Origin: Tetrahymena elliotti 4EA
Taxonomy: Eukaryota > Ciliophora > Oligohymenophorea > Hymenostomatida > Tetrahymenidae
Assembly (NCBI GenBank): GCA_000231825.2
Contig: JH720382.1
Location: 213,502-277,501, forward strand
DNA: 64,000 nt
Direction: 5' to 3'
Shown here: positions 23,521 to 37,750 of the stretch, piece by piece
Layout of the letters: the number at the start of each line of letters is the position of its first letter
Position numbering within the stretch: the stretch's first letter is position 1
Program-made: the position numbers and the translations under genes
The notes under the pieces: generated by a model
Told to the model about the DNA's origin: nothing
The model's input: the letters and a program-made list of their open reading frames with translations, nothing else
Databases searched by the model: none

Positions 23521-26500
23521 TCATTAACTCTCTTTCTAAGATGTTTATTATGGTTAACTATTGGAATAATTTTGTGTATTTGAAATAGAGTTCCCAAATT
23601 AGGTATTTTCAGAAGAAGTTTTTTATTTCTATCCTAAACCTCTATCATTGCCTAGAATACTTTGCACAGTTTGTTAATACCTCTTTCTTAAATTATCTAT
23701 TTCATTTTAATTATCATCATTTTTTTCGGAACTATTTTAAATGGAGGGTTGTTTTGCATTAAAAATATATTTGGGTTTTTAATTGGATGATGGAGCAGGT
23801 GGAGGAGTTCTAATTATATTTTAAGAGTCTATTTATTACTGCAATTTACTATCAGCAGAATTTGTAAAATTGATTTCTTCTATTTCTTACTCATATTTTT
23901 ATGTTTAAGGAGAAGATGCTTTTTAAATTTCTTTGCTTTTAAAACTATTCAAAATTCTTAATTTTTCTTGTTATAAATTTTCAAACTAGAGATCAAAAGC
24001 AGTTAGCATTGATGTTAATTCCTCAGTTGTTTTACAGTTATTATTATTACTAATTTCTCTAATATTCTACTATGAGTAATTTTAGTTTTATAAAATGTCA
24101 GCACTTCTATCATGATCAGTGTCTGAAGAGAAATTAGAACATTTTTGAAGATATTTTTCATATGTAGATTTTTCTTTTTATATTTTTTTATCAAGCTCTC
24201 TCATTTACTTAAGTATTTCTGCATTATCTTAATCTAGTTAGATACTTTCGATACAAGCCATGTTATTCAAAGAACTTATACAAGAATATTTATTTGCATT
24301 AGAATCAGCCCTCTAATTCTAACTTTCTGAATCTGAACCACTATTTTAATTATTCATTTAGTTAAATTTCTATTCTTAATTTGATTTTTAATTGCCATGT
24401 AAAGAACTCTGACTGCTTAACTAATCAGTAACTTCTTCGTGATCTTTACAAGATGGATTTTTGAATGAAAATTCATCAGCATTTCTATAATTTTTAACGT
24501 GGTTTATTTTTTTATAAGCATTTGCTTTTTATTAAGGCATAGGTGGCTGTTAAAGTTTATAATTTTATTTAATATTCTATCTTTCAACATTTAAATTACT
24601 CTAATTGGCTTCACTCGATTATGAATAATCTACATCTTAATCCATTTCCTCTTCTATGAAATTGTTATCATTACTGTAGATTTAAATTTAAGGTTTTCTA
24701 ATGCTTGTTTGTTAATTATATTTTTGTTATTACTATTCTTACTTCTATTCCTATTATCTATCTTCTTCATCAGAGTGGCAGATCAATCTCAATTCTCTGC
24801 TATCTAGAGATTTTATTCTTTTGTTTTTCTTTTCAGGTGATAATTACTGAGTAGAAGTTGAGCAATTTGCTTAATTGGAAAAATTATGATTATTTTTATT
24901 ATTAGGAGTGTTTTAGTTAGTTGCTACAATAACACTTTCTTATTGAGAAATAGCATTACCTTCTTAAGAATACTAGCAGCTATCTTATTAATACTTTGAC
25001 CTTTAAGGTGAATTTTTTTCAGATTCACAAAAATAGTATTTATTTTTGTCAGTATCCTCAAATTCTTTTTATACCTATTTGTTTTCTTTTTGCTAAAAGC
25101 AATAATTAAGACTGTCTTAGTTATCGAATGCTTCACTTTCTTTAACTAAATAATTTGAGTAATGTGTAACTTCTTATTTTTTAACCGAATTTTAATTACT
25201 CTATTAAATAGGGATATATCTTGAATTACTTTAGACTACTAACTCTTTATTACTTTATGGTGGTTTTCCCATACTTTGAGAGTTATTTTTTTATCCCTTT
25301 TCAAGTGAAATGGTTATGGTAGGTTTTTATTAAGTTGGTGACAGAGAAGAGGGATAAGATTTTTACTAAGACTAAGTATTTTTATCAAATTTAGCAGCAT
25401 CAGATGAAATTCTTATTTCCACTTGTTTGAAATTTGTTGAGTTATTCTTATTCTATGTTGGAGATTCTAATTAATCTTCTCTGTTTTGGGATTGATTAAA
25501 ACAATTTTACATTCTATTTATATCTTAAATAATTTCTTCTTTGAGCTACTATTCGAATAAATCATAACCCTCTAATGTATCAATTAATGAGTGAGCAACT
25601 TCTTGCTGGTCTAGGTTTTTGTGATTTTCTTATATGTGTTAAAGATATAATTAAGTATCTTTTTAATTAAATTATTGCTCTTTGATTTATTAAAGTCTAT
25701 TTAATTGAGATGATTGTTGACTGGTATTAATATTACTTAGATTATTGTTACTGCTGTTTATATTTGTAATTAAATTACTCATCAAATTGTTTGCACTACT
25801 TTAGTTATTATTATTGTTGTTACTGTGAGAACCACTAAATAAAGTACTATTTGAGTTTATTTTTTCTTTATTTTAAACAAATGATTAGTGAGTAGAGGGT
25901 GGATTAGATTGAGAACAGTATAATGAATTAGTCATATCCTGCATCTTGGATTGAAGATTTTTCATTGCAGCCATTACTTTGCTGTATTCGTCAAATTATT
26001 CATTAACTTCTTTCATTTCACGTTGGATCTTTTTGTATTTTGCTTTCCAAATGTCACAATTTCTTCTTAATTCTCGATTTTCATGCTTGAGTTATTCAAT
26101 GAATAATTTTGTAACCTCATCTGAATCGAAAGCTAGACTACTCATTTTCTGTTCAAATACACTTTATATTTTCTATGCACTGTCTTTATGCTCATTTAAT
26201 TTAGTCATCATCTCACTCATATGATATTGGCTTCTTTCTTTTATTAGCATCTCAACCTTTTACTTTTCTCTAGTGATTTCTTCATTGAGCTGCTTATTTT
26301 CATCTAATAAAGGTTTAGTGATATTTTAAATCTCTTTCATGATCTCTAAAGTACATTCCTAATTATTTCAATTATTTTTTTAAAAAAATCTCGAAAAATC
26401 AAATAATTTTAATTACATTTTTAATTGACTACTAAATTTAATCCATTTCTCTTCTGTGACTAATTTCAATCTGATTGATAAGCTAATTTTTATGCATTAA

Positions 26501-29147
26501 TTGAGAAGAAACATCATTATATCTTTCATTGAGACATTAATTTTCTTTGAGAAGATTTTAAAGTTCAGTCAGGGTATGAGAAAGCTATTTAGATTTTTCA
26601 TCAACCTATGTTTTGAACTGCAAGATGTCCTCTTTTTATTGTTAAATTATCTTTTCTAAATTACCATTGTTTGACTACTTTTAGGTTTAGTCTTTCTTTT
26701 CATTTTAAATAGTATTAAGTTGTATTTATAAATTATCAACCATAAGTTGCAATTCATTATTTTCTTATATACTGCTTTTTATTTAATTATTTAGTGTATT
26801 ATTTTCTTACTTTAACTTAGCCAATTCTTCTTGTAGTTCATCAATTAGTGCTTTTGATTAATTAGTCTTTTCCCTTAAAGTTTGTAGAATTTCTTCTTTG
26901 TTTTAAATACTTTGCTTTAAATTATTAACTTCAATCAAATGAGAGTTATTTTAGTTTTCTAAATTAAATGAAATGCTTTCATTTTAGTTTTTGTTTATTT
27001 GGTTTCTTAATTATATTATTATTTCTTATTGATCCTCAATTTATTTTTTTTGAATGCTATTAATATTATTGAGAGTATTGTGTTCAATTTAAAGATCCTA
27101 AAACATTTTTGTCTGAAAATTTAATTTATTTTTCTACTCGTTCATATCTAAATCTTTTTGTTCAAGAAGCTTTTTCAAGGTAAAAAATTCATTCTTAATG
27201 CTATCAAATTCATTAATGAAATTGTCTTTTTCTTTCAATTATTACACTAAGTCTTCAATTTTTTATTTATAGAATTCTATTTAGTTCAAAGAACTATCCG
27301 AGTGTTTGACATAGGAATCAACTCTAATATTTTATTCCGATATCTTGCTATTAGTATTATATACATTATTTTACTTATTTAACACCTAATTAGTAGTGCT
27401 AGTAGTTGATGTGGAATATAAATATTATTGATTTGGAGAGCTCTTGGAGTGTGAATTGTAAACATAATTGCCTACTTGTTAATTTTTATTTAAATTAGAT
27501 TTGATAGGAGTTGAAAACATGTTTGAATTTCTTTATTAATCAGATTTATTATCATTTTTTTATAATTTAGTTAAATAATTGTAATCACTCTACTGCTTAT
27601 GAAAGCTTCCATTAATAGATGAGGTTACACTCATTATTTTACCATGATTAGAATGTGTTATTAAATTAGAATTGTTTTCACAATTTTCTCCTTGATGAAA
27701 TTAGTTAGTCGTTTTATTTGAAACAAAATTGCTAGTGCTTGTATTTTAATTACTTTTGTTGGTTTAATAGATACTACTTAATTGACTATTATCCAAATCA
27801 ACTTTTTATTGATCACCACAAACATTTTTAGGTTTGCAAGATATTTTCTAAGAGCTACTACTGTTAATGCTGCATACTACTCTGCTTAAATTATTCAAGT
27901 TATCTTATTATTTAATATTTTAATTATTATTTATATTTGTCTGAGAATTATTAGTTTGCAATATTTATTTTTGAACTTTTGGAGATTCTGATTTTATTTG
28001 AGTAAGATTACTTTATAGTGAAGTGCTTGTAATTTGTTTACTACTTACTTTAGCTATACCTCCTTGTGGCTTTTAATCTAAATTTTCACCATAAGTAAAT
28101 GATTTATTCTTATTTGGGGATGCTTCTTATTGTAGTAAGAGAGAAAGATTAGGTTTTTGAGCAGTTTTAGATTGTGAAGGACTTCTTACAGGAGGAGTAA
28201 GTGTCCTGGGTCTTTCAGTTTATGTTTTGGCAGTTTCTCTACTATGAACCGATAGAATTTTTGGAATTCTGTTTACTTACTAAATAGGTGTTTTTTATTA
28301 ATTGATGCTAGGAGATGCTAAACTCTATTAATTATCATGTTACTATTTTGATAATTATGAGTTGCTTCTTTCAACAAAAGAATCGCATTCATTTGTATTA
28401 GTGCAATTATTAGCCTAACTGTACTACTCATATGTTTCTTTATAATTCTTTAATTCTTTCATATAATCTTAAAAAAGATTTTCACCTTTAAGCAAGGGTG
28501 AGATGTTTCCTACATTACTATTTGTTAAATTTACATAATCAAAACTTCTATTTGTTTTATGCAAAGAATTGTTTTCAAATTATTGCTCTTCCATAGACAC
28601 TTCTTAATTTACAAAACAAGAATCTTCATTTGTGAGAGGAGGATTGACTTATTAGATAGGTTAAGAGATATTTCTTTGATGCTTCGAAATGGATGCTTTG
28701 CTATTTAATTTATATTATTCAATAAATAAGATATTTTTTTAAAATAATTACTGCAATTCTGATTGATTTTAATTTCTGCTTTGAAAGGTTAAGGGTTATT
28801 AATTATCGCTTTGAAAGCTATCATTTTAATTATATTATTTAAATCCCTACATAGATGATTATATAGACTGTTTGTTGCTCTGAGAACTTTCTTTCATAGA
28901 ACTTCCAATCTATTACTATATACCAAAAGAAATAGAATGAGACATACCTTATTGTTTCATATGTCGTTGTTTAAAATGAGAATAACTTTCTTTTATCTTA
29001 TTTTTTAATTATGTTGAAGCCTTATCTGAAGGTAATCAATCTTCAATTAAATTATTAATCTAATTGGTTTATGTATATTTTACTAATTTATTATAATAAA
29101 ATTGTAAGTATTTCATGGCTAGTGTAAAAATTACCTATATTTTTCAT
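23521..29147 (-). CDS. Giant Ser/Asn/Gln-rich coiled-coil protein
   Basis: Three exons, 29147-29135, 29025-26417 and 26358-23521, give 1819 residues. The last intron (58 bp) is certain because it removes an in-frame TGA. The tiny first exon (MKNI) is inferred from a donor at 29134 and from coding-like sequence DKASTQLKNKIKESYSHF upstream of the next ATG. If it is wrong, the start is an ATG near 28960. The N-terminal third is disordered, rich in Ser/Asn/Gln with SPS and TPP motifs. Residues about 575-1015 are a long predicted coiled coil (Glu/Lys/Leu heptads). The C-terminal 800 residues return to low complexity with acidic patches. No catalytic domain is seen. Composition suits a cytoskeletal or basal-body scaffold, but this is not shown. 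Shares a divergent promoter with the next gene. Confidence 0.85.
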
Positions 29148-29742
29148 AACTTTTATTTTGCATGATTATTTTACCGTTAAAATAATGAGTTCAAAACATA
29201 AATTTTTTAACAAGAAGAATTCCATAAGCGGCTATAATTAAAAGATCTTTGCAAACTCATTGCAACTCTAAATATTAACTAATAGCTTTAAATTCAACTT
29301 TTAAAAAAATTATTTTTATCTTGATGAATTGAGAAAAATATTTAATTTTTTTTTTCTTTGAAAATATAAATATAATAAATTTTAATTTTTTTAAAACATG
29401 TCTCCAAAAAATTTAGTTAGCTTTATACGGCATTTCATTTTATCTTAATATTCTTATTGACTTTTTTTAAACTGTATTTATACATACTAAATGAATTGCC
29501 AACTTAAAATAAAATATTTTCAACTAAATTAAAGAAATAACTGAACAAAAAATATATTTGTTTAAAATATTTATATGAAGATTTTGTGATGGTATTGATA
29601 GTTAATATTAGTGTATTCTAAAGGTAGATCACATATTCATTAATATTATTGATTATATTGAGTAATCTTTAGAGAGAGAAAAGAAACAACATTAATATAT
29701 AATATTTATAATTTCTTTAATATATAAAGTGAAAAGAAGAGA
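29148..29742. promoter_or_regulatory. Divergent promoter region between two giant-protein genes
   Basis: The 595 bases separate two divergent start codons and so hold both 5' flanks. No specific element is recognised. Poly-A and poly-T runs dominate. Confidence 0.45.
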
Positions 29743-32700
29743 ATGTCGTTAATAAGTGATTCTTAATCACAAAGGCGATCAATTTCAAAGAGTAAAAGCA
29801 TACATGAGCACAATAGTTCAAAGCTCAATTCTCTAGCCTCTGAGATAAAAAAGCAAGGGGATTATAAAAACTAAAAAAGCGAAACACTAGTTGAATAAAA
29901 AAGTTAATTGAGTGCATAATAAAAATTCAAATAAATGATATAGGCAAATTCAAATAATGTGCCTCTACCAACGTCATATAATTCAGGAAAAAGCACAATA
30001 AATAATGATAATTTAGATAAATATAAAGTGAAAAACAGTAGTAGTAATATTAACGTAAATCAGTAAAAAGATAAAACTCCATCTAGAGGAGTTTCTCCTA
30101 ATCTTCATTACATTTCTAAGGGTATTAAAAGACCTAAATCAGTTTTACATTCAAGATAATCATCTTCGGAAAATATAAGTGTTATATCTGGTGTTTTGAA
30201 CACAAACTAAAGTAATTATGCTTCTAATAACTACAACAGTGGAGGAGCTAATTAAAATATTAAAAATAATTAATAGTAGCAACAGGATGTAAGTGTTTAG
30301 AGAAGTAATTTATTTTCCATCTTAAATTTTTAAGATTAATTTATTTGAGTCCTTATCTAAAAACCAATTAATTTTTTGCTATATTATTTTAATTGGTAAA
30401 TTAATTCAGTTGGCATCAGACAAATATCCAACGAAAAATTTTCAAATAATTAATGCTTAGCAAGATTGATATTTATTTACTAAAAAATTAACTAAATTAA
30501 CAACTCTATCTAAAATATTAAATAGGACTGACTCTCAAAAATTACAAAAACGAAAGAGTCAAGAAGCACAACTCAAGCTAAAATGAAAGTTTAGAGCTAA
30601 AAGATTTAAAGAGAGAAGAATCATTGAAGAAAATTTAATAACTTGAATCTCAATTATTAAGTAATAAGAATGAATAATTTGGGATTTAGTCTTAGCTTAG
30701 TAAGAATAATAGCTATTTACAACTCAAGAATTTATCTTCAAATGTATAGTTGTCAGCATAAAAAAACAGTAGTGCTAATAAAAATAATAGTGCAAGCAAA
30801 AGCTTCATATAAAATTAATTCTAAAATGATCAATAAAATAGTAATAGATTTTAAAAAATAGATAAAATATCAGAAGTTCAAAGTTTTATTTTCAATCCTA
30901 ATTCCAATTCCGATTTGATTCAAAAAAAAATTTTTATTCAACCTTAGAGTGAGAAAAATTAAAATATTAAATAAGTGATCAACAATTCTAAAGAAAATAT
31001 TAATCTAAATGGAAAGATATAATAACCAGTTTAACAATAGTCAAATTCTCAAATGAAACTTTTGAGTAATTTAAATAATTAAGCACCTATTAAATAAAAG
31101 AGTTATTCACTTTATTAAGCTAACAATCAAGAAACTTTAGGATTTAACAGTTTCTCATAAAACAATAGTAATAAAGGTTAAAAATAATAAGAATAGAATA
31201 TCTAGCAATAACTTCTTTAACCTACAAAATAATATTAAAACTAGTCTTCATCAAGATAAAGCACAGAACAGGAACAGAGTGATAATAATCAAAAATAAAA
31301 CATAAACAAATAATAAATTTAAATCTTAAAAACCAAAGAAGATTATAATCCTAATATTCAAAAAAGATAGGTTAACATTAACATTTTAAACAGCAAATCT
31401 AATGACCATAGCAATAAAGAAAAAATTAATTCAATTGATAACAATTTAAGCATATTTTCTAAAGAAAATAATAGTTTTTACCCACCTTAAATATAAAATA
31501 TTCCTCCTGTATTTATGGGAGCTAGTGTTAATAAAAGCTTAAAATCACAAAGTTAACAAAGTGGAAGTAAATAATAAACTATTACAACAATTTAAAATAG
31601 TGGAAGTAAAAATTATTATTACAATGAAAAATATACATCAGACTCCTAAAGAAAAAAAGAAAGTACTCATCGTGATAAAAGCCCTAGTTTAATTTCTAAT
31701 AGTGATGCAATCACAGCTCCCACAAATAATAAAAATAATATGGGACAACATTCTTAAATAAGCAGTAAATCAGTAACACCTGAGCCAGTATAAAAAAGCA
31801 AAATAAAGCTAGATTCAAATAGAAATTCTATGCACTAAATAAGAAATATTGACAATCAATCAATTAGCAAATAAGAAAGCATATTTAGAATAAATAATGC
31901 AAAGTCTAATAATAATAGTTCATATAATAGCAACTCTAATATTCTTCCTATAAACATAACAAATGAATATAACTCAAATAACAAATCTTCTGAAAGACTA
32001 CTCTATCATCCATCATAATCTACTAATGTCCAAAAAACGGATTTAAGCAAAAGGAATAGTAACTCATTTCTAAGGAAAAGTGCAAATAGTGGTTTACCTT
32101 TAGTCTCTTAAGATTAATTGAGCTCAAGATTAAATTCTAAATCATTATATTTAGCGAAATAAAGATAAGAAAGATAATAAAGTATAGAAATCAGCTAAGC
32201 TGTAGAAAAATAGATACAACTTTAACAAAATTAAGAAAATCATATTGAGAACCAATAAATATCTGAATAAGCTAAACAAGACGATTTGAATGGTGGAGCT
32301 CAGTAATTGCAAAAAAATCAATCCTCTTGTAAAATATATTTAAATATAGAAAAAAAATTAAATTCTTTTTATTAAAGTGAGTGAATTAAGGCTGAGAAGG
32401 ATTAGATAAGTAAATGCTTCAAACAGCAAGTTGAATATAAAGCTACCTAACATGAGTTTATAATAATATAATCATAACTAAAGTATACAAAATACAGAGC
32501 CTAGTGATAATGGTAGATAAATAAAATCTATTAAGAGAGTTGCCAAACCTAAGTAATTATTTTGCTAATTTATTTAATTCATATTTTTTTTAAAATTAAA
32601 AATAAAATTAGCTTATCATTGAATAGAATTATTGATGATAAAAGTGGTTAAATTAAAGAAGAAACTAAAAAGAGAATTTAATAAATTATTGAAAAGTAAA

Positions 32701-35700
32701 ATAAAAGTAAAAAAATGTTTGGGGCACCTCAATAGACTGAGATACTTATAAATGAATAAAATAATTTACAATAAAGTAAAGGAGAAATGGTAACTGAAGA
32801 GCTTAGGGATACAGAAGAATAATATGTATATGGAGTAAACTACGATTAAGAAAAAGAAATCAAAGGATATATCAAAGGAGTAAGCATAGAAAATTATCAA
32901 AAAATTTTTTAGTTTAAACTATTTTTTTAAAAATAAGCTTATGGATGTTCTTAAGAATATTAGCAGTGCTAAAAAAATTTAAAATTTTCCTAGTCTAAAG
33001 AGTTCACCTGTCAGAAAAATTAAAATGAAAAAGAGAGATAGTATTAGCATTCTCTCATCTCTAAATTAGAGCTTGCTTAATTCAGTATATATTTTAGTTT
33101 AATTTCATATAATAAATGTAAATTTTATTTAATAAAATAGGCAAACTCAAGTTTAGAAAGAAAAAAATTGGGAATAGAGCCTAACTCAAATAAAAAGCTC
33201 CAAAACAAAATTTCTGCTTCTAAATAAACTGAGCAACAATAAGATCTCAAGCTAAACAATATAAATGAAGGATTTGATTCCTTAGTAAAAGGTAAGAAAA
33301 CTGACAGAAAGAAAACACCAGCAAGTGTTTCAAAGTAGCTTGATTATTCAATTCCTAGCTCTTATATTAATAACAATCAATAAAAGTATGGAAATAAAGA
33401 ATCTCCAGAAGGAAAAAAAGTAAAAAATGAAAAAATATTATTAGAAGAAAAAGAGGAGAAAATTGATTACTAGCATATTATTCAAAATAGCGTGAGTAAG
33501 AGGGAGTATAACCCATAAAATTATAATTACCCAGAGCCTATAAATTAAGAAATCAAAGAAATGAGTATTAAGAAAATGTAGTAAAGTTCTATCACTCATT
33601 TTTAGAACAGCTATTAAAAATAGAAATAGTTTTACTATGAAGATTAAAGTCCTATTAAAACAATTAGTAATGCAAATGGATCTCAAAAGCTTTCTTTAAA
33701 TGATCTTAAAGTGGACTAATAAAATAATACTGCAAATAAACTTTAAGACTTTACTCCTAAGCCTATTATTGCTTAGCCTTATTCAGTTGAAAACTCTTCA
33801 AATTACTATTATTTTGTTGAATCTGTTCCTTAAAGCTTGCATCAAATTAATGTAAATGATTTTTTTTACAATAAAAAAAGTAAATAAAATTATTATTTTG
33901 TTTTAAAGGCTTAATCACTTAGCAATGAAGATAAGTAGCAAATGAAATTATTACAGAAGAGTTCTGATGCAATAATAAACAGAGGTAATTAATTTCTTTA
34001 TTTGAGTTTAAGATAGTAACATTTTTACTTTATATTAGAGAAAAGAAGTGCATCTACTCATAGAATACTTGGAAGAGAAAAACCTGTTGGTGAATTAAGG
34101 TCTTTGAGAACTAATGCTTCTCAAAAAGAAAGATCTGCTACTATACATCATGGTGGAGAAGAAATTCCTCATGATGATAATAATACAAATGAAGAAGGAG
34201 AATAACTAGGAGTGTTTTGTACTGATTCTAAAAAAGAAATGCTTTTAAAAGTGAGAAGGGGAAGGAGTGTAATAAAAACTATTAATCCTTACAAATCAGC
34301 TGAAAAAATTTCTTCAAATTTAAGAAAAAGCAATGATAAATTTAGTAATTAAAAATTAGGATTGAGTCATAACCGTTGTACATCTGAACCAAGAGGAATC
34401 AATCATGGTCGACTACCTTCTGCTTCTGCCTCTGTTATAAGTGCTATCCATTAAGAAGAAGGCCATCTTTAAAATAGCCAAAGAGAGAATTAAGCTTAAC
34501 TTAGCTAAGTCCCTAGATAGCAGAGAACTATTTCAGTTCCTAATTATAAATATTTATAATCAAATAATAATTTAAGTGAGTAAGATTAGGAAGAGAGTAA
34601 GCATGAAGCTAATTCATAAATCCCATTTTAAATTCAAGCTAGCATAGATTCATTCCAACAAGATCAGCCTATTTAGATAAAAAAAGAAAGTGCTTTGTCA
34701 TTTGGAGTTCAGGGATAGTATGAAAGCGATAGTTTAGGTAGAGCAAACAACTAAAAAAGAACTAATCAGTAAAAGATATGGATAGATTAAATTAATTCAA
34801 ATTTAAATGACTAAATAACCAGCAAAATTTAAAATAGCCATTAAGAATACTAGTCAATCTAAGAAAAATACTAAAATGTTGAAAATATTTAAAAGCAGAG
34901 TAATAATAATAAAATGCACATAAATGAAATGCAACACAAAAAGATAATAGGATTATCTTAGAGCTCATCATAAAATGAAACTCCTTTTGTTTCTTACTAA
35001 TCTGTCATAGCTGGAAATATACCTGAGTAACAAAAGAAAGATTCTGATTTGACAGAACTTGTAGAGCTATTAGAAGATGAATAGTTAGACCATTAAACAT
35101 GGAAAAAAAAATCTGCTAAAAAAGGAAATTTAGGAGCTATACACTTTACTCCTTCAAAGAGAATTGTGACTAACCAATCTCATAAAACTGCTCACTGTTC
35201 TTTTATTGATGAAAATGAAACTGTAAGAACAGAAGTTATAGGTCCTATTATTCAATCATAATTGTTTTTTTAGGATGAAAATGAAAATGAAGTGAGCTAA
35301 ATTACTCCAAAATAACTTAACTAATTTAAGTCAAGAAATTCATTTTTAAGCTTCGATTTGATGTAAGAACTAAATTTAAGACGCTCAAATTAAAATTTAC
35401 AAGGTATTCAGAAAAATTAAAACTATTTAAATATCAATTAAATGATTAACTAGAACTAAGCTCTATAATAATATATGGCATCCAACCACTACTAACCTTC
35501 ACCTGTAAAAAATTAAAAATATTAGCTATTACAATAGTAATAACACTAATAGATTTATGCTTAAAGACTATTCGAGAATGCTTAAATAAGATAAAGCCAT
35601 GAAATTAAAAAAAATAATGGTAATTAAGCTTCTTCCAAAGACAGAATTCCAATATCAGCTGCTATGAATTACTAATCAGATTAGTAAGAATCAAACTATC

Positions 35701-36455
35701 AAGGATATGATTATAACCCAGAATATGATTTGCAAAAAAATTAATATGACCAGAACTTTGGTAACTAAATCAGCTACCGTTCAAGAGGGTATTACAGAAA
35801 ACCTCCTACTCATAGATCATATAAAAGTAAGATTAGCAGTGAAGATAATAGTCACATAATTTAAAATAGCAATAAAAATACCTATCTAGAAAGTAAGTAT
35901 TCAGGTAGTAATATTTAGCAAAATGAAAAACCAACTATCTAACATAATTAACTGCTTTCTTAATAAATAGAATAATAATAATAATAATAAAATTACTTAA
36001 ATGTTATGTCAAGAAAATAAACACTAAGCTAAAATTAGGTTCTTGAAAGTAAGCTTCAAAGGTAATCTTCATATGATAATTAATAAAGAAATAGGAAGGA
36101 TCAATAAATTTTGTCAAACTAATTTTAGTAATATTAATAAAAAATAAATGATAATCCTATAATTCACTATAATTAAAGACATCAATAATATAATTCTGAG
36201 GAGTATAAAATAAATAAGTAAACTGATTCTGAAAATGAAGAGAGAATTCTAGATTTACTACTATTAGATACTCATGAATTAAAAGATAAACTCAGGGAGT
36301 AACCTGGAAAAAATAAACTTAAAAATTAAATAAATTCTAATAACTATAATGATATTGTTAAATCACTTCCTGTTCCTCCTGAGCTACCTCTCGATAAAAA
36401 TATATTTTAAGAATACAATTAAAAAATATTTTAATATGACCATAACTTAGAATGA
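29743..36455 (+). CDS. Giant Asn/Gln/Ser-rich low-complexity protein
   Basis: Six exons: 29743-30304, 30526-32328, 32378-32552, 32612-33851, 33909-33984 and 34039-36455, giving 2090 residues. All phases fit and each intron removes a TGA or a frame break. The first intron (221 bp) is the least certain. Composition is dominated by Asn, Gln, Ser and Lys with no predicted membrane segment. Short stretches of charged heptads (residues about 190-240) may form a coiled coil. Basic/Ser blocks such as RSASTHRILGREKP lie around residues 1285-1310. A Tyr/Arg-rich segment near residue 1880 (ISYRSRGYYRKPP) looks like an RNA-binding low-complexity sequence. No family is recognised. Confidence 0.8.
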
Positions 36456-37278
36456 TTTTTAATTGTTACTAAAATAAAATTCAATAAAATAATGCATAAC
36501 TATCTAACCACCACTGCTATTAATTCTTCAAATAAGTATTTAATATTTAGTTTGATGGATCCTAATTAAAACCAACCACTATATAAAATTTTCTTTTATT
36601 TTAATTAAAAATGTAAATAAGATTTGAAATATATGTAAATAAATAGCTATTGTTAAATAATATTCAAAACTTTAAAAATAATGATGTTTTCCTAAACAAA
36701 ATTTACATGTGTTTTATTTTTAGATTTTTTTAAGAAAGTTTTTAAAAAAAAATGATTGAATTAACTTTGAATTTTACACTAGTACCTATCTAATGCTTTA
36801 AAAAAAGTAAATAAATATCTTTAAATGTAAAACCATAATAATACTATTTGCAAAGGTTACTTAGCTTTTTTGAAATAAACTGACATAAATGAAATAAATG
36901 AGATTTTTTAAAAAAAATTAAATTATTTTTTACACACTAAAACTGTTTGTGATATTTTTAAAAAGATATTACAAGATCTATCATTTTTTTATTTTTTTAT
37001 TGATGAAATTATGTTTAGCTTTCAATTAAAAGGAAAATTTATCTATTTTAATAAGTTTTTCTTGAAATATTTCTTGTTATAATGAAAATAAATTTAAATT
37101 AAATCAATTATTAAATAGTAACAAATTATAGCTATTTATCCAAAATTTTCTATTACAGTCCTTTTTACAATTTTAGTTTACTCAAAGTAAGATCATCTAA
37201 AAAAAATATTTTTTTTAGTGAGTATCTTAATAAAAGTTATTTAAAATTTTACAAAATATAAGTTTTTTTTAAAAGAAT
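36456..37278. other. Intergenic region
   Basis: The 823 bases of AT-rich spacer follow the giant low-complexity gene. No gene is visible. Confidence 0.55.
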
Positions 37279-37543
37279 ATGAGGGAAGGTAATTTGGGAA
37301 CAATAAATCCAATTTTAAAAGTAAGCTAAAATTTTTTTTGATCCTTTGGTATTTATTTTTTGTTTATATTAATTTGATTACATTTAACTCAGTTAGATAA
37401 TGGAAGGAAATCTTGAAAAGACAAAAGCAATTTTAAAAAATTTGTCTTAAAGCTTAGATTGTAAAATAGTTAATTAAATAAAAGAGAAAAATTATAAAAC
37501 AATTGATGTACTTTTAAATCAACGAAGGAGTCATTGATTACAA
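37279..37543 (+). other. Coding-like fragment upstream of the cyclic-nucleotide-binding gene
   Basis: An ATG at 37279 (MREGNLGTINPILK) can be spliced through a 76-bp GT..AG intron (37321-37396 or close by) to IMEGNLEKTKAILKNLSQS. The frame continues to a TGA near 37541. The run of charged residues looks coding. It may be a 5' exon of the gene starting at 37751 or a chance frame; I cannot connect the two in phase with confidence. Confidence 0.3.
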
Positions 37544-37750
37544 AAAAATTCAGTAGTTTAATAGTCTATAAAGCAAATAAGAGTTGATTATTTTTATCTA
37601 GTTAGATCTATGATTAGATTTTTTTTATGATAATTAATATAAAAAAGATCTCCAAAAAATAAATAATAACAATAACTGCTTAATTGAATATTTTTTTCTT
37701 TATCACATTAAAAGAGCAAGTATAATAAAAGCAAAATAAGTAAGCGGTAA

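Noticed and set aside
32329..32400. Apparent in-frame TGA within the giant low-complexity gene
   Set aside because: It falls just after a 49-bp intron; splicing at 32329-32377 removes the conflict and phases match downstream.
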